DNA of 64,000 nucleotides, from positions 157,936 through 221,935 of the forward strand of contig JASGLD010000004.1 of NCBI GenBank assembly GCA_049840395.1, given 5' to 3'. This DNA comes from CAILZL01 sp049840395. Lineage in GTDB: Bacteria; Pseudomonadota; Gammaproteobacteria; Steroidobacterales; Steroidobacteraceae. The translations under genes and the position numbers were made by a program. Numbering within the stretch: the stretch's first letter is position 1; each line of letters starts with the position of its first letter. Shown in pieces: positions 25,238 to 33,492 of this stretch. Under the pieces are notes generated by a model. It made no database searches. It was not told the DNA's origin and saw only the letters and a list, made by a program, of their open reading frames with translations.

Positions 25238-26176
25238 ATGCTGGAAGAATCACGCATCTTTGTCGCCGGTCACAATGGCTTGGTAGGTTCGGCAATTTGT
25301 CGTGCTCTGCGCCAGGCCGGGTTCACAAATCTGATTACGCGTACTCGTGCCGAACTGGAGTTGCGTGATCAGGCGGCGGTGGAGCGTTTCTTTGCCGCGG
25401 AACGTCCCAATTATGTGTTCCTTGCGGCTGCGCGTGTCGGCGGCATCAATGCCAATCGAACTTTCCCAGTCGATTTCATTCGCGACAATCTGCAGATTCA
25501 AACCAATGTGATCGATTCGGCCTGGCATCACGGCGCCCGCAAGCTGCTGTTCCTTGGGTCGAGCTGTATTTATCCCAAGCAGGCGGCACAGCCTATGCGC
25601 GAAGACGCGTTGCTGACCGGTTCGTTGGAGCCCACCAATGAGTGGTACGCAATAGCCAAGATCGCCGGCTTGAAAATGTGTCAGGCCTATCGCCGGCAAT
25701 ATGGTTTCGATGCCATTTCTCTCATGCCCACCAACCTTTATGGACCGGGCGATAACTTTCATCCCGAAAATTCGCATGTGCTGCCTGCTTTGATCCGTCG
25801 CTTTCATCACGCCAAGGTGAATGCACTGCCGTCGGTCACAATCTGGGGCACCGGCACGCCGCGGCGTGAATTCTTGCATGTCGACGATTTAGCGCGCGCC
25901 TCAATGATGCTGATGGAACACTACTCGAACGAGTCGCCAGTCAATGTAGGGGCCGGCGAGGATTTGCAGATCATTGAGCTGGCAGAATTGATTGCACACA
26001 TCATCGGCTATCGCGGCCAGATTTTGACCGATCCGTCGCGGCCGGACGGTACGCCGCGCAAATTGCTGGATGTGTCGCGACTGCACGCAATGGGTTGGCA
26101 GGCCAATATCTCGCTGGCTGATGGCATTCGCAGTACCTACGAATGGTACGAGCGGAATCAAAGCCGGGTGGCGTAA
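25238..26176 (+). CDS. fcl: GDP-L-fucose synthase
   Basis: A 312-residue short-chain dehydrogenase/reductase of the GDP-fucose synthase type, which epimerises and reduces GDP-4-keto-6-deoxymannose with NADPH. It has the Rossmann motif GHNGLVG, the catalytic Ser in LGSSCIYPK and Tyr-Lys in WYAIAKIAG, and the family stretches NLYGPGDNFHPENSHVLPALI and GTPRREFLHVDDLA. The partner gmd (GDP-mannose dehydratase) is not in the window. It probably feeds surface polysaccharide. It starts about 190 bp after the IS21 end and is followed by a dsbC-like gene. Confidence 0.93.
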   Translation: MLEESRIFVAGHNGLVGSAICRALRQAGFTNLITRTRAELELRDQAAVERFFAAERPNYVFLAAARVGGINANRTFPVDFIRDNLQIQTNVIDSAWHHGARKLLFLGSSCIYPKQAAQPMREDALLTGSLEPTNEWYAIAKIAGLKMCQAYRRQYGFDAISLMPTNLYGPGDNFHPENSHVLPALIRRFHHAKVNALPSVTIWGTGTPRREFLHVDDLARASMMLMEHYSNESPVNVGAGEDLQIIELAELIAHIIGYRGQILTDPSRPDGTPRKLLDVSRLHAMGWQANISLADGIRSTYEWYERNQSRVA

Positions 26177-26217
26177 AGCCGGCAAGCTGTTCGACTACAA
26201 CAATTTCGACGATTACT

Positions 26218-26940
26218 ATGATGAAACATAAATGGCTGACTGCTGCAGCGTTGTCAATTGCATTGATCAATGCGACATCGGCGGCGGATGCTGCTTTGGA
26301 AAAGCTGAAGCAATCGCTGAGTGAGAAATTTCCCGCTTTGAAAATACAGGCGGTTAATCCGTCGATCCTGCCCGGATTGTACGAAGTGGTCACTGCCGAC
26401 GAGATTATCTATACGGACAAGAGCGGCGATCATGTGGTGCTTGGACAGATCATGGATGCGCATACGCGTGACAATCTTACCCAGCAGCGTTGGGCCGAGT
26501 TGAATAAGATCGATTTTCAGACGCTACCCTTCGACAAGGCAATCAAGATCGTCAAAGGCGATGGCAGCCGCAGGCTGGCGGTATTCGCTGATCCTTTATG
26601 TCCCTATTGCAAACTCTTCGAGAAGAATTTGCAGGACGTTACCGATATCACGCTGTACTTGTTTCTCTACCCACTGGAAAGCATTCATCCCGGTGCGACC
26701 GAAGTTGCTCAAAGTATCTGGTGCAGCGCAGACCGCGCCGCTGCCTGGGAAGGCTGGATGATCAAGCAGGTGGATCCGACGGCAGAGACCTGTGAAGGTG
26801 CAACCTTGCTTGAAGTGACTGACTTGGGCGTGAAACTGAAAATAAATTCGACCCCGACATTGATTTTTACTGACGGTACGCGACAGCCAGGCGCTTTGTC
26901 TGCCGAAAAACTCGAACAGCGTTTAGGCGTGGCACACTAG
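26218..26940 (+). CDS. DsbC-family thiol:disulfide interchange protein
   Basis: A 240-residue periplasmic protein with signal peptide (KWLTAAALSIALINATSA). A DsbC/DsbG-like N-terminal dimerisation domain (LEKLKQSLSEKFPALKIQAV) precedes a thioredoxin fold with active site CPYC (Cys128-Cys131) and cis-proline loop INSTPTLIFTDG. A further Cys pair (WCSAD and TCEG) is conserved in the family. Known DsbC proteins repair wrong disulfides. Start is ATG 26218 (or 26221); the frame is open further upstream into fcl but without a signal peptide. It ends at a strong terminator. Confidence 0.9.
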   Translation: MMKHKWLTAAALSIALINATSAADAALEKLKQSLSEKFPALKIQAVNPSILPGLYEVVTADEIIYTDKSGDHVVLGQIMDAHTRDNLTQQRWAELNKIDFQTLPFDKAIKIVKGDGSRRLAVFADPLCPYCKLFEKNLQDVTDITLYLFLYPLESIHPGATEVAQSIWCSADRAAAWEGWMIKQVDPTAETCEGATLLEVTDLGVKLKINSTPTLIFTDGTRQPGALSAEKLEQRLGVAH

Positions 26941-26967
26941 TTCAGTCACTAAAAAAAATTCCAATCA

Positions 26968-27001
26968 AGCGCGTCAGATAAGCATCTGACGCGCTTTTTT
27001 A
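26968..27001 (+). terminator. Rho-independent terminator after the dsbC-like gene
   Basis: A perfect 12-bp stem AGCGCGTCAGAT / ATCTGACGCGCT with loop AAGC is followed directly by a run of six to seven T. Confidence 0.92.
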
Positions 27002-27238
27002 TTGCGTCGTCTTAAACGTCAGATTGTGACGATGAAATGACAAAACTGATTGCGGTTTCGATGGGTGTCATACACGCAGCCGTTTGCGATGACTTTTTCT
27101 TCATGGCCGCGTCACATACAAAACCTAGAGTCGCGCCCCATTGGAATTTAACAGTCAAGCGACCTGCGTCATACACCAGCGATATTCAATGTGAACGGCG
27201 TCGCAAAACCTTAAACCTTCATTAAACAGCAAGACACA

Positions 27239-27420
27239 TGCGGTCCTTAACGTACCGCACGAGTCAGGTGATCGAACGATCCGCCTCATGGAGGCGAGGG
27301 AGCGCTAAGGATGCGCAATCTGATGTGTAAGGGAAGGGCACGGCTGCATGCGGGATGCGTGGCAGCGATGAGGACAGGAAGTTGGTATCGAAAAAAGCTT
27401 TCAGGCGGATCGCAAGATCC
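27239..27420 (+). ncRNA. Candidate structured leader RNA before the VPLPA-CTERM gene
   Basis: The gap 26941-27453 holds, besides the terminator, a string of hairpins: TGCGGT/ACCGCA (27239-27259), GATC-GAAC-GATC (27270-27281), CGCCTC-ATG-GAGGCG (27282-27296), GCGC-TAAGGAT-GCGC (27302-27316) and GGATC-GCAA-GATCC with a GNRA loop (27407-27420). It lies 34-215 bases before the start of a secreted-protein gene. I could not match it to a known riboswitch class. Confidence 0.4.
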
Positions 27421-27453
27421 ATGGTTTGAATTTAATAGCTAGAGGACTCCCTC

Positions 27454-28281
27454 ATGAAGATTTCTTTGTTCAAGCAGGCGCTGGCTGTTGGCGCACTGGC
27501 TGTGGCTTCCACCTCGGCGTTCGCCGATGTGACGTTGCCCAGCTCGGGTAATGGCGAATTGGTGCTGTATGTATGGAACACGACCCAAAATACATCCTAT
27601 GCACGCGGTTTGCAGATCAACATCGACAGCATCCTGACGCAAAGCGCGATCACCAGTGCCTACACCGGCGTAACCACGGGTGAAGGCGCACAAGCTCAGT
27701 ACACTGTTAACTTCTCGCTGTCGACTTTGACTGCTGATTCAAATCTGTCGGCCTTCCTGGCCGCTGCAGCTTCGGCTGGCGACAACGTGACCTGGTCGAT
27801 TCAAGGTGGCGATCAAAGCAATAGCGCTTCTCTGGGTGCGGCTCGCTATGTGACCACCACCGCAAATAACTTCGATAACGGTACTAATGTCTCTAACAAC
27901 AACCTCAAGAACAGCTTCTGGGGTTCGTTGAATATCCTGCAATCGTCGGACAATGACACTCAGATCGCCGGCAGCACCTTGGGCGATGGCAGCAGCACCG
28001 CGGCTTCCGGTTATGGCTCCACCAATGCGCATAACTGGTACGGCAATGGTCCTGAGGCCCAGAATGCTTTAGGTTCGACCTCCAATTTCTATCTGTACAC
28101 CATGTCTTCCACCGGTGGCGGTAGTTATGCGCTGGTGCTCACACTGAATGATGTGACTCTGAGCAGCAACGGCACGCTGTCTTCCGTGTCTGCCGCTCCC
28201 ATTCCGGTTCCTGCCGCTGTCTGGTTGTTGCTCTCGGGCCTCGGTGGTCTGGGCGCCATCGGCCGTCGCAAGCAGGCTTAA
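27454..28281 (+). CDS. VPLPA-type PEP-CTERM secreted protein 1
   Basis: A 275-residue exported protein with a signal peptide (ALAVGALAVASTSAFA) and a C-terminal sorting signal: PIPVPAAVWLLLSGLGGLG followed by AIGRRKQA, i.e. a motif, one membrane helix and a basic tail. VPLPA/PEP-CTERM signals are processed by exosortases (type D for the VPLPA form) and often accompany exopolysaccharide loci. The body is Ser/Thr/Asn/Gly-rich, low in charged residues and without cysteine, with no known domain. RBS GAGGA lies 8 bases before ATG. It is preceded by a structured leader and followed by a hairpin at 28312. Confidence 0.85.
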   Translation: MKISLFKQALAVGALAVASTSAFADVTLPSSGNGELVLYVWNTTQNTSYARGLQINIDSILTQSAITSAYTGVTTGEGAQAQYTVNFSLSTLTADSNLSAFLAAAASAGDNVTWSIQGGDQSNSASLGAARYVTTTANNFDNGTNVSNNNLKNSFWGSLNILQSSDNDTQIAGSTLGDGSSTAASGYGSTNAHNWYGNGPEAQNALGSTSNFYLYTMSSTGGGSYALVLTLNDVTLSSNGTLSSVSAAPIPVPAAVWLLLSGLGGLGAIGRRKQA

Positions 28282-28311
28282 TTCCTAATCGAATACGAAC
28301 AGCAAAGTTCG

Positions 28312-28348
28312 GGTTTCATGCGCAGCACTGGATGCTGTGCATGAAACC
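28312..28348 (+). terminator. Hairpin between the VPLPA-CTERM gene and the PstS-like gene
   Basis: GGTTTCATGCGCAGC pairs with GCTGTGCATGAAACC over 15 bp (one G-T) with a 7-nt loop. There is no T run after it, so it may instead protect the upstream mRNA or attenuate read-through into the next gene 33 bp on. Confidence 0.55.
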
Positions 28349-28380
28349 AAACGACTTAAAACATCATTTGAGGAATCACA

Positions 28381-29661
28381 ATGCGTAATGTATCCAAGAT
28401 CGCGATGAGCGTCGCTGCTGCCCTGGTTGGCAGCTCGGCCATGGCGTTGACTCCCGGCACCGTTCACAACGTCAACCTGGTTGTGGCCGGTTCTTCTGCT
28501 TTCAAGAGCACCTTCAAATCCGAACTGTCTTCGATCTGCAGTGACACGCTGGATCAGTACACTGCCTCTGTGTCGTCGGGCACCGCTCCTGACATGGTCG
28601 CTTACAGCTGCACACTGGCCAGCACCAGCGCCGTGCCTGCCGCTCTGCAAGGCAAGACTGCTCTGGTTTACTACCGCTCGGAAGGCGGTTCGGTATATGG
28701 CGTGGGTCCGCTCGCCAAGAGCACGCAGATCCTGCGTCTGAATGCCGACAATACCTGCACCGGTTCCAGCCCTTCTTACAGCTGCCTGGTCTCCGGCTTC
28801 AGTCTCGCTGCAGATACCGGTTCGGGCCACTTGGCCAAAGACACCGTGCTGCTCGGTATCTCCGATGAAGAACCTGCCATGTTCACCGGTGAAAACTGGC
28901 CTTCTTCTTCTTCCGATTCGATTTTCGGCGCTGCACCAACCACTGCACAATTGAATCTCATCACCAGCAAGCAGTCGGCTGTGGGCCAGGCCTTTGCTGT
29001 GTACGTCAACAGCAGCGTGAGCGCTTCCGCTTTGAGCCTGTCCAAACAATCGCTGGCCTCGATTTTCAGCGGTTTGTACACCAGCTGGGATCAAGTGCCG
29101 GTATACGCTGGCGGTTCGGCCGTGGGTACTGGTGACATCGTAGTCTGCAAGCGCGAAACGGGTTCGGGCACGCAGATTGCGGCTGCCATGTATTTCAATG
29201 GCGCCAACTGCTCGCCTGCCGCAAATAGCTTTGTTGACTCTACTGTTGCTGCCAACAACTCGACCAGCACTGAGTTGAGCTGCATCGCTGCTTCTGGCGT
29301 CAAGGCCATTGGTTACGCTTCTATCCAATCTTCAGTACCGAGCGGTACCAGCATCGTGAACATCGATGGTGTTGCTCCCAGCCGCAATGCTGCTGCCCTG
29401 GGCAACTATGGCTTCGCCTACGAAGTCAGCTTCAACAGCGGTGCAGCTCTGGCTGCCACCACGCTGGAGAAGTCGCTGGCCAATACCATGATCAGCCGTC
29501 TGCGCGCCCAGGCTACTGTGCCAAGCAGCAGCGCCAGCGTGTTCGCATTGCCGGTAGGCAGCAATGTCGCTTCGTTTGCCAATGCTGCAGATACCTCGCA
29601 CCCGGTATCGCTGGGCACTCGCAGCGGCAACAGCTGTTCAGTTCCAGTGGGCTTCAACTAA
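28381..29661 (+). CDS. PstS-like secreted substrate-binding protein
   Basis: A 426-residue exported protein with signal peptide (MSVAAALVGSSAMA). It has the layout of a periplasmic phosphate-binding-type (PBP-II) fold: an N-terminal VVAGSSAFKSTF strand-loop similar to the anion-binding loop of PstS, SKQSLASIFSGLYTSWDQV matching the PstS 'IFxGxIxxW' motif, and RETGSGTQIAAAMYF resembling its R-x-x-x-SGT anion site. Five to six cysteines and a Ser-rich body suggest an extracellular role. Similar proteins in other bacteria are secreted surface or matrix proteins rather than ABC-transporter parts; no pst genes are near. RBS GAGGA, and a strong terminator follows. Confidence 0.7.
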   Translation: MRNVSKIAMSVAAALVGSSAMALTPGTVHNVNLVVAGSSAFKSTFKSELSSICSDTLDQYTASVSSGTAPDMVAYSCTLASTSAVPAALQGKTALVYYRSEGGSVYGVGPLAKSTQILRLNADNTCTGSSPSYSCLVSGFSLAADTGSGHLAKDTVLLGISDEEPAMFTGENWPSSSSDSIFGAAPTTAQLNLITSKQSAVGQAFAVYVNSSVSASALSLSKQSLASIFSGLYTSWDQVPVYAGGSAVGTGDIVVCKRETGSGTQIAAAMYFNGANCSPAANSFVDSTVAANNSTSTELSCIAASGVKAIGYASIQSSVPSGTSIVNIDGVAPSRNAAALGNYGFAYEVSFNSGAALAATTLEKSLANTMISRLRAQATVPSSSASVFALPVGSNVASFANAADTSHPVSLGTRSGNSCSVPVGFN

Positions 29662-29717
29662 GTCACATTAGTTACATACAAGACGTAAACAATAGCGTCA
29701 GTGTGTTGAGCGATAAC

Positions 29718-29748
29718 GAGGCTGGGCATCACGCCCAGCCTCTTTTTT
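29718..29748 (+). terminator. Rho-independent terminator after the PstS-like gene
   Basis: A perfect 10-bp stem GAGGCTGGGC / GCCCAGCCTC with loop ATCAC is followed by six T. Confidence 0.92.
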
Positions 29749-29777
29749 AATTGGCGTGATTGACAGGGCATACCTGG

Positions 29778-31442
29778 ATGAGCTGCAAGCGGCGTGAATC
29801 GGCATGGGCTGGCGTGGTGATTTCACTGGCGGCCACTTGGACAAACATAGCCTTGGCTCAGGAAGCGGGCACACAGGTTGCTGCTTCGGCTGATCAGAAC
29901 GCATCCACCGATCAGGCTTTCGATGTGTTCGAGTTGCGGGTATTGGGCAACACGGTTTTGCCGGGACGTGATATCGAACAAACGGTGTATCCATTTCTGG
30001 GTAGAAACAAGACTCTGAAGGACATGGAAGCTGCGCGCGTGGCGTTGGAAACGTTTTATCACCAGCGCGGTTACGACACTGTGTATGTGGATATTCCGGA
30101 ACAGACCGTGGACAGCGGCATCGTGCGTCTGAAAGTAACCGAGGCAACGCTGCATAGCGTGCAGGTGAGCGGCGCCCGATATTTTTCGGGACGAGAGATC
30201 AAGGCGGCCTTGCCTGCGGCACAGGAAGGTAAGACGCCATCTATTCCAGAGTTACAGGCACAGCTGGCGCAGTTGAATGCGCAGAGTGGCGATCGCGTGG
30301 TGGTGCCGGTGCTGAAAGCCGGCTCGACGCCGGGCACGGTGGATCTGACTTTGAAAGTGGACGATCACCTGCCGTTGCATGCCAGCCTTGAACTCAACAA
30401 TCAGTACACGGCCTCCACCAAACCGCTACGTGCCATTGCCGGCGTGAGCTACGACAATTTGTTCGGGCGTTTCGACAGTATTGGCGTGCAGTATCAAACC
30501 GCACCGCAGGATCGCCGCCAGGTGGATGTGTGGATGTTCAACTACGGCACGAACTTATTCGATTCCGTTACACGACTCGCGTTTTACTACTTCAAATCGA
30601 ACAGCCAGGTGGCCACTCTGGCGACTGCAGATGCCAGCGTCACGGTGTTGGGCAATGGTCAAGTCGGTGGCGTAAGGCTGATTCAACCCGTGGCCAGTTC
30701 TGCGACCAGCCTGCAAAGCCTGACGCTGGGCTTCGACTACAAAAATTTTCTTGAAGATATCCGCCTGCAAAGCGCGGCCACCAGTGGCGATGGCGGCAAC
30801 AGTGGCTCATCGGGTCTGTCTACGCCGATCACCTATGCCAATGTCTCGCTGGGCTATAGCGGCGGCTGGCGTCGTGAACGTACGCAGTGGACATTCGGTG
30901 CGTCCGCCAACTTCGGTATTCGCAGCTGGCAGAACGACACGCAAGAATTTGAGAACAAGCGTTACAAAGCGCGTCCCAACTATTTCGATGTGCGTTCCGA
31001 AGGCAGGGTGCGTTTCACCTTGCCGGCCAACTTCAGTCTGCAACTGCGTTACAGCGGTCAATACGCTGCCGATCCCATCATCAGTAATGAACAATTCGCC
31101 ATTGCCGGCGCCGATGGCGTGCGTGGTTATCTGGAAGCGGAGGCGTTGGCGGATCGTGGCGTCAAGGCGGCGGCACAGTTTGGTCTGCCGGAGTGGTCGT
31201 TATTCAAGTCAAAACTTGCATTGAACGCCTTTACATTTTTTGACTACGGCGTGATCAGCGTAGTGAATCCACTGCCCGAAGAAATCACCAGCACCTCTTT
31301 GCAAAGCTGGGGCGCAGGTGTTGATCTATCGGCATTCAGTCATATGACCGGTTCGCTGGTATGGGCTTATCCATTGAAGGATGCCACACATACCCAGCGC
31401 GGCGATTCGCGTGTGCTGTTCAACGTACGCACGACATGGTGA
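29778..31442 (+). CDS. TpsB: ShlB/FhaC/HecB-family outer-membrane secretion pore
   Basis: A 554-residue two-partner-secretion translocator. After a signal peptide (AGVVISLAATWTNIALA) come POTRA-type modules (FDVFELRVLGNTVLPGRDIE; LHSVQVSGARYFSGREI) and then a 16-strand barrel of the ShlB type, with the conserved loop GADGVRGYLEAEALADRG that lies inside the pore. A POTRA-barrel protein of this type exports one large TpsA protein. ATG 29778 is chosen; TTG 29760 is a weaker alternative. The stop is 5 bp before the start of tpsA, so the pair is one operon. Confidence 0.93.
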   Translation: MSCKRRESAWAGVVISLAATWTNIALAQEAGTQVAASADQNASTDQAFDVFELRVLGNTVLPGRDIEQTVYPFLGRNKTLKDMEAARVALETFYHQRGYDTVYVDIPEQTVDSGIVRLKVTEATLHSVQVSGARYFSGREIKAALPAAQEGKTPSIPELQAQLAQLNAQSGDRVVVPVLKAGSTPGTVDLTLKVDDHLPLHASLELNNQYTASTKPLRAIAGVSYDNLFGRFDSIGVQYQTAPQDRRQVDVWMFNYGTNLFDSVTRLAFYYFKSNSQVATLATADASVTVLGNGQVGGVRLIQPVASSATSLQSLTLGFDYKNFLEDIRLQSAATSGDGGNSGSSGLSTPITYANVSLGYSGGWRRERTQWTFGASANFGIRSWQNDTQEFENKRYKARPNYFDVRSEGRVRFTLPANFSLQLRYSGQYAADPIISNEQFAIAGADGVRGYLEAEALADRGVKAAAQFGLPEWSLFKSKLALNAFTFFDYGVISVVNPLPEEITSTSLQSWGAGVDLSAFSHMTGSLVWAYPLKDATHTQRGDSRVLFNVRTTW

Positions 31443-31447
31443 GCTCA

Positions 31448-33448
31448 ATGAATATCCAGCAGCAGCATTCTCCATACCTGGCGCTCATCATACGTTTGAT
31501 GTGGCGTCGACCGATACGCCGTCTGCGCAACGGATTGATCTTCATTGGTGCTGGCAGTACGGCAGTGCTGTCGCCATTGGCTTCGGCGGTTGAGCTGCCG
31601 GTGCCTTGTTCAACCGGTAGTTGCGGTGTCAGCGGGCCTTCGACCTGGGTGACGTCCGGCGCGGCCACCGCCGTGACGTCCGGCAATACCATGACCGTAA
31701 ACCAAAGCTCTGAAAACGCGGTATTGAATTGGAGCAGTTTCAACATCAGTGCCGATGGCAAGGTGATTTTTGCTCAGCCAAGTACCTCGTCGATCGCGCT
31801 CAATCGAATTTTTCAACAAAGCCCCAGCCAGATTCTCGGGCGAATCGATGCCAATGGACAGATCTATCTGGTGAATCCCAATGGGTTGATCTTCGGTTCC
31901 AATTCAACGGTCAATGCCGCCGGCATCTTGGCCAGTACGCTGAATATTTCCGACGATGTATTCAACGGCGGTTTGCTATCTGCCGTGCAGAGCCGGTTGC
32001 CTGCGCTGAGTTCGGATGGCCGTACTACGGTTATCGACTACGACGGCAAGGAAGTCGTGGATGCGAATGGCAATGCCATTCCTGTGGAACTGTTGGTGCA
32101 GGCCGGCGCGAAAATGAGTACTACCGAGGCTAACGGTCGCATCCTGTTGGCAGGTCAGAATGTCAGTAATGCGGGTACGCTGACGGCAAATGATGGCCAA
32201 GTCATTCTCGCAGCGGGCGAGAAGGTGTATCTCACTTCCAGCCAGGACGCCAAGCTGCGTGGCTTGTATGTGGAAGTGGATGGTGGCGGTACGGCAACGA
32301 ACGCGGTTGCCGGTACGCTGCAAGCGGCGCGCGGCAATATCACCATGGTAGGGCTGGCCGTCAATCAGCAGGGCAGAGTGTCCGCATCAACCACGGTAGC
32401 GGAAAATGGTTCGGTGCGGTTGTTGGCTCAGGATACTGCCAGCATTGCCATCGACGAAAGTGGCGTGTCGACACTGAGTGCGTCGCGCGGCGGCGTGGTC
32501 ACGCTGGGTTCCAACAGCAGTATAGATATATCGCCTGATTTGCAGGACACCCGCACCGCCGTTGATGAACAAGAACAAATGCTGTCGTCGGTGGAAGTGG
32601 TCGGGCAGCAGATCACCATGCAGAGCGGCAGTAGTATCACTGCAGCCGGTGGCAATCTCAGTATGACTGCAGCTACCAATCCCAGCGATGTCACCGCCAC
32701 CGATATGAATGCCCATCTGCGTATCGAAAAAGGCGCAGTGATCAATTTGTCGGGCAGCGATGCGATACGTTCGGTGGCCGACAATATCGTCAGCGTGGAA
32801 TTGCGTGCCAGTGAACTGGCTGATGATCCTTATCAACGCAACGGCGCTTTGCGCGGTCAGACGGTCAGCATCGATGCGCGTGTCGGCACCGATATCGCCA
32901 ATGTGTCAGGAGCGATTGCCGGCATCAGCAAGACCGTGGCGCAACGCACCAGCAAGGGCGGTACGGCAACCTTCGAGTCCACCGGCGATATCGTGGTCGC
33001 GGATGGCGCAACGATCGATGTATCCGGCGGACAAACCACTTATACCGGCGCCAATGTCGCCACCTCGCAGCTGATTACTGCCGATGGCAAGCTGGTGGAC
33101 ATCAGTGCCGCCGATGCCGAGACCACTTATGTGGGTGTGTTGGGACCGACCATCACCGTCAAGCACGATCGTTGGGGCGTGGTGGAAAAAGTAGTGCAGC
33201 AAAACGCCACGCATTACGAAGCCGGCTATATCGAAGGCAGTTCCGCGGGCACGGTGCAATTCAGTTCACCGACCATGTTGTTGAGCGGTACCCTGCTGGG
33301 TAAAGCGGTCAACGGTACCAATCAGCGCGATGCCAGTGCCGATAACTATGCTCAAGGCGGTCAGTTGATCATCGGCGTGGCTAGTGCGTTGACGGGGGGG
33401 ACTATCGAGCGCCTGCGGTCACTTTCTCCACCACCCAATCCAACATAG
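31448..33448 (+). CDS. TpsA (filamentous haemagglutinin-like) N-terminal part, before frameshift
   Basis: This is the first 666 codons of a giant secreted adhesin-like protein. A long signal peptide region is followed by the TPS secretion domain: the motifs QSSENAVLNWSSFNISADGK, IALNRIFQQSPSQILGRIDA and LVNPNGLIFGSNSTVNAAGI (the NPNG motif required for recognition by TpsB). Beta-helix repeats follow. The frame runs through a tract of seven G (33394-33400) and ends 16 codons later in unrelated residues (TIERLRSLSPPPNPT); the shifted frame continues the protein for 7.9 kb. So this is one gene, either phase-variable, mutated or carrying a sequence error. Confidence 0.9.
   Translation: MNIQQQHSPYLALIIRLMWRRPIRRLRNGLIFIGAGSTAVLSPLASAVELPVPCSTGSCGVSGPSTWVTSGAATAVTSGNTMTVNQSSENAVLNWSSFNISADGKVIFAQPSTSSIALNRIFQQSPSQILGRIDANGQIYLVNPNGLIFGSNSTVNAAGILASTLNISDDVFNGGLLSAVQSRLPALSSDGRTTVIDYDGKEVVDANGNAIPVELLVQAGAKMSTTEANGRILLAGQNVSNAGTLTANDGQVILAAGEKVYLTSSQDAKLRGLYVEVDGGGTATNAVAGTLQAARGNITMVGLAVNQQGRVSASTTVAENGSVRLLAQDTASIAIDESGVSTLSASRGGVVTLGSNSSIDISPDLQDTRTAVDEQEQMLSSVEVVGQQITMQSGSSITAAGGNLSMTAATNPSDVTATDMNAHLRIEKGAVINLSGSDAIRSVADNIVSVELRASELADDPYQRNGALRGQTVSIDARVGTDIANVSGAIAGISKTVAQRTSKGGTATFESTGDIVVADGATIDVSGGQTTYTGANVATSQLITADGKLVDISAADAETTYVGVLGPTITVKHDRWGVVEKVVQQNATHYEAGYIEGSSAGTVQFSSPTMLLSGTLLGKAVNGTNQRDASADNYAQGGQLIIGVASALTGGTIERLRSLSPPPNPT
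33394..33400 (+). repeat. G7 homopolymer tract at the tpsA frame break
   Basis: Seven consecutive G, read as GGG GGG in the upstream frame. Adding one G (or removing two) joins the two open frames, giving LTGGDYRAPAVTFSTTQSN across the junction. This is a classical site for slipped-strand phase variation and also for sequencing error. Confidence 0.9.
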
Positions 33449-33492
33449 CCGTTATTGCCGATGCCAATCTGCCGGCGGGCCTGCCCACGATA

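Noticed and set aside
27037..27225. Open frame of 62 codons in the gap before the first VPLPA-CTERM gene
   Set aside because: No RBS, no recognisable sequence, and it lies in a region whose hairpins are better explained as an untranslated leader or spacer.
27239..27420. Cyclic-di-GMP riboswitch as explanation of the hairpin leader
   Set aside because: The conserved GEMM core sequences and tetraloop-receptor elements could not be found.
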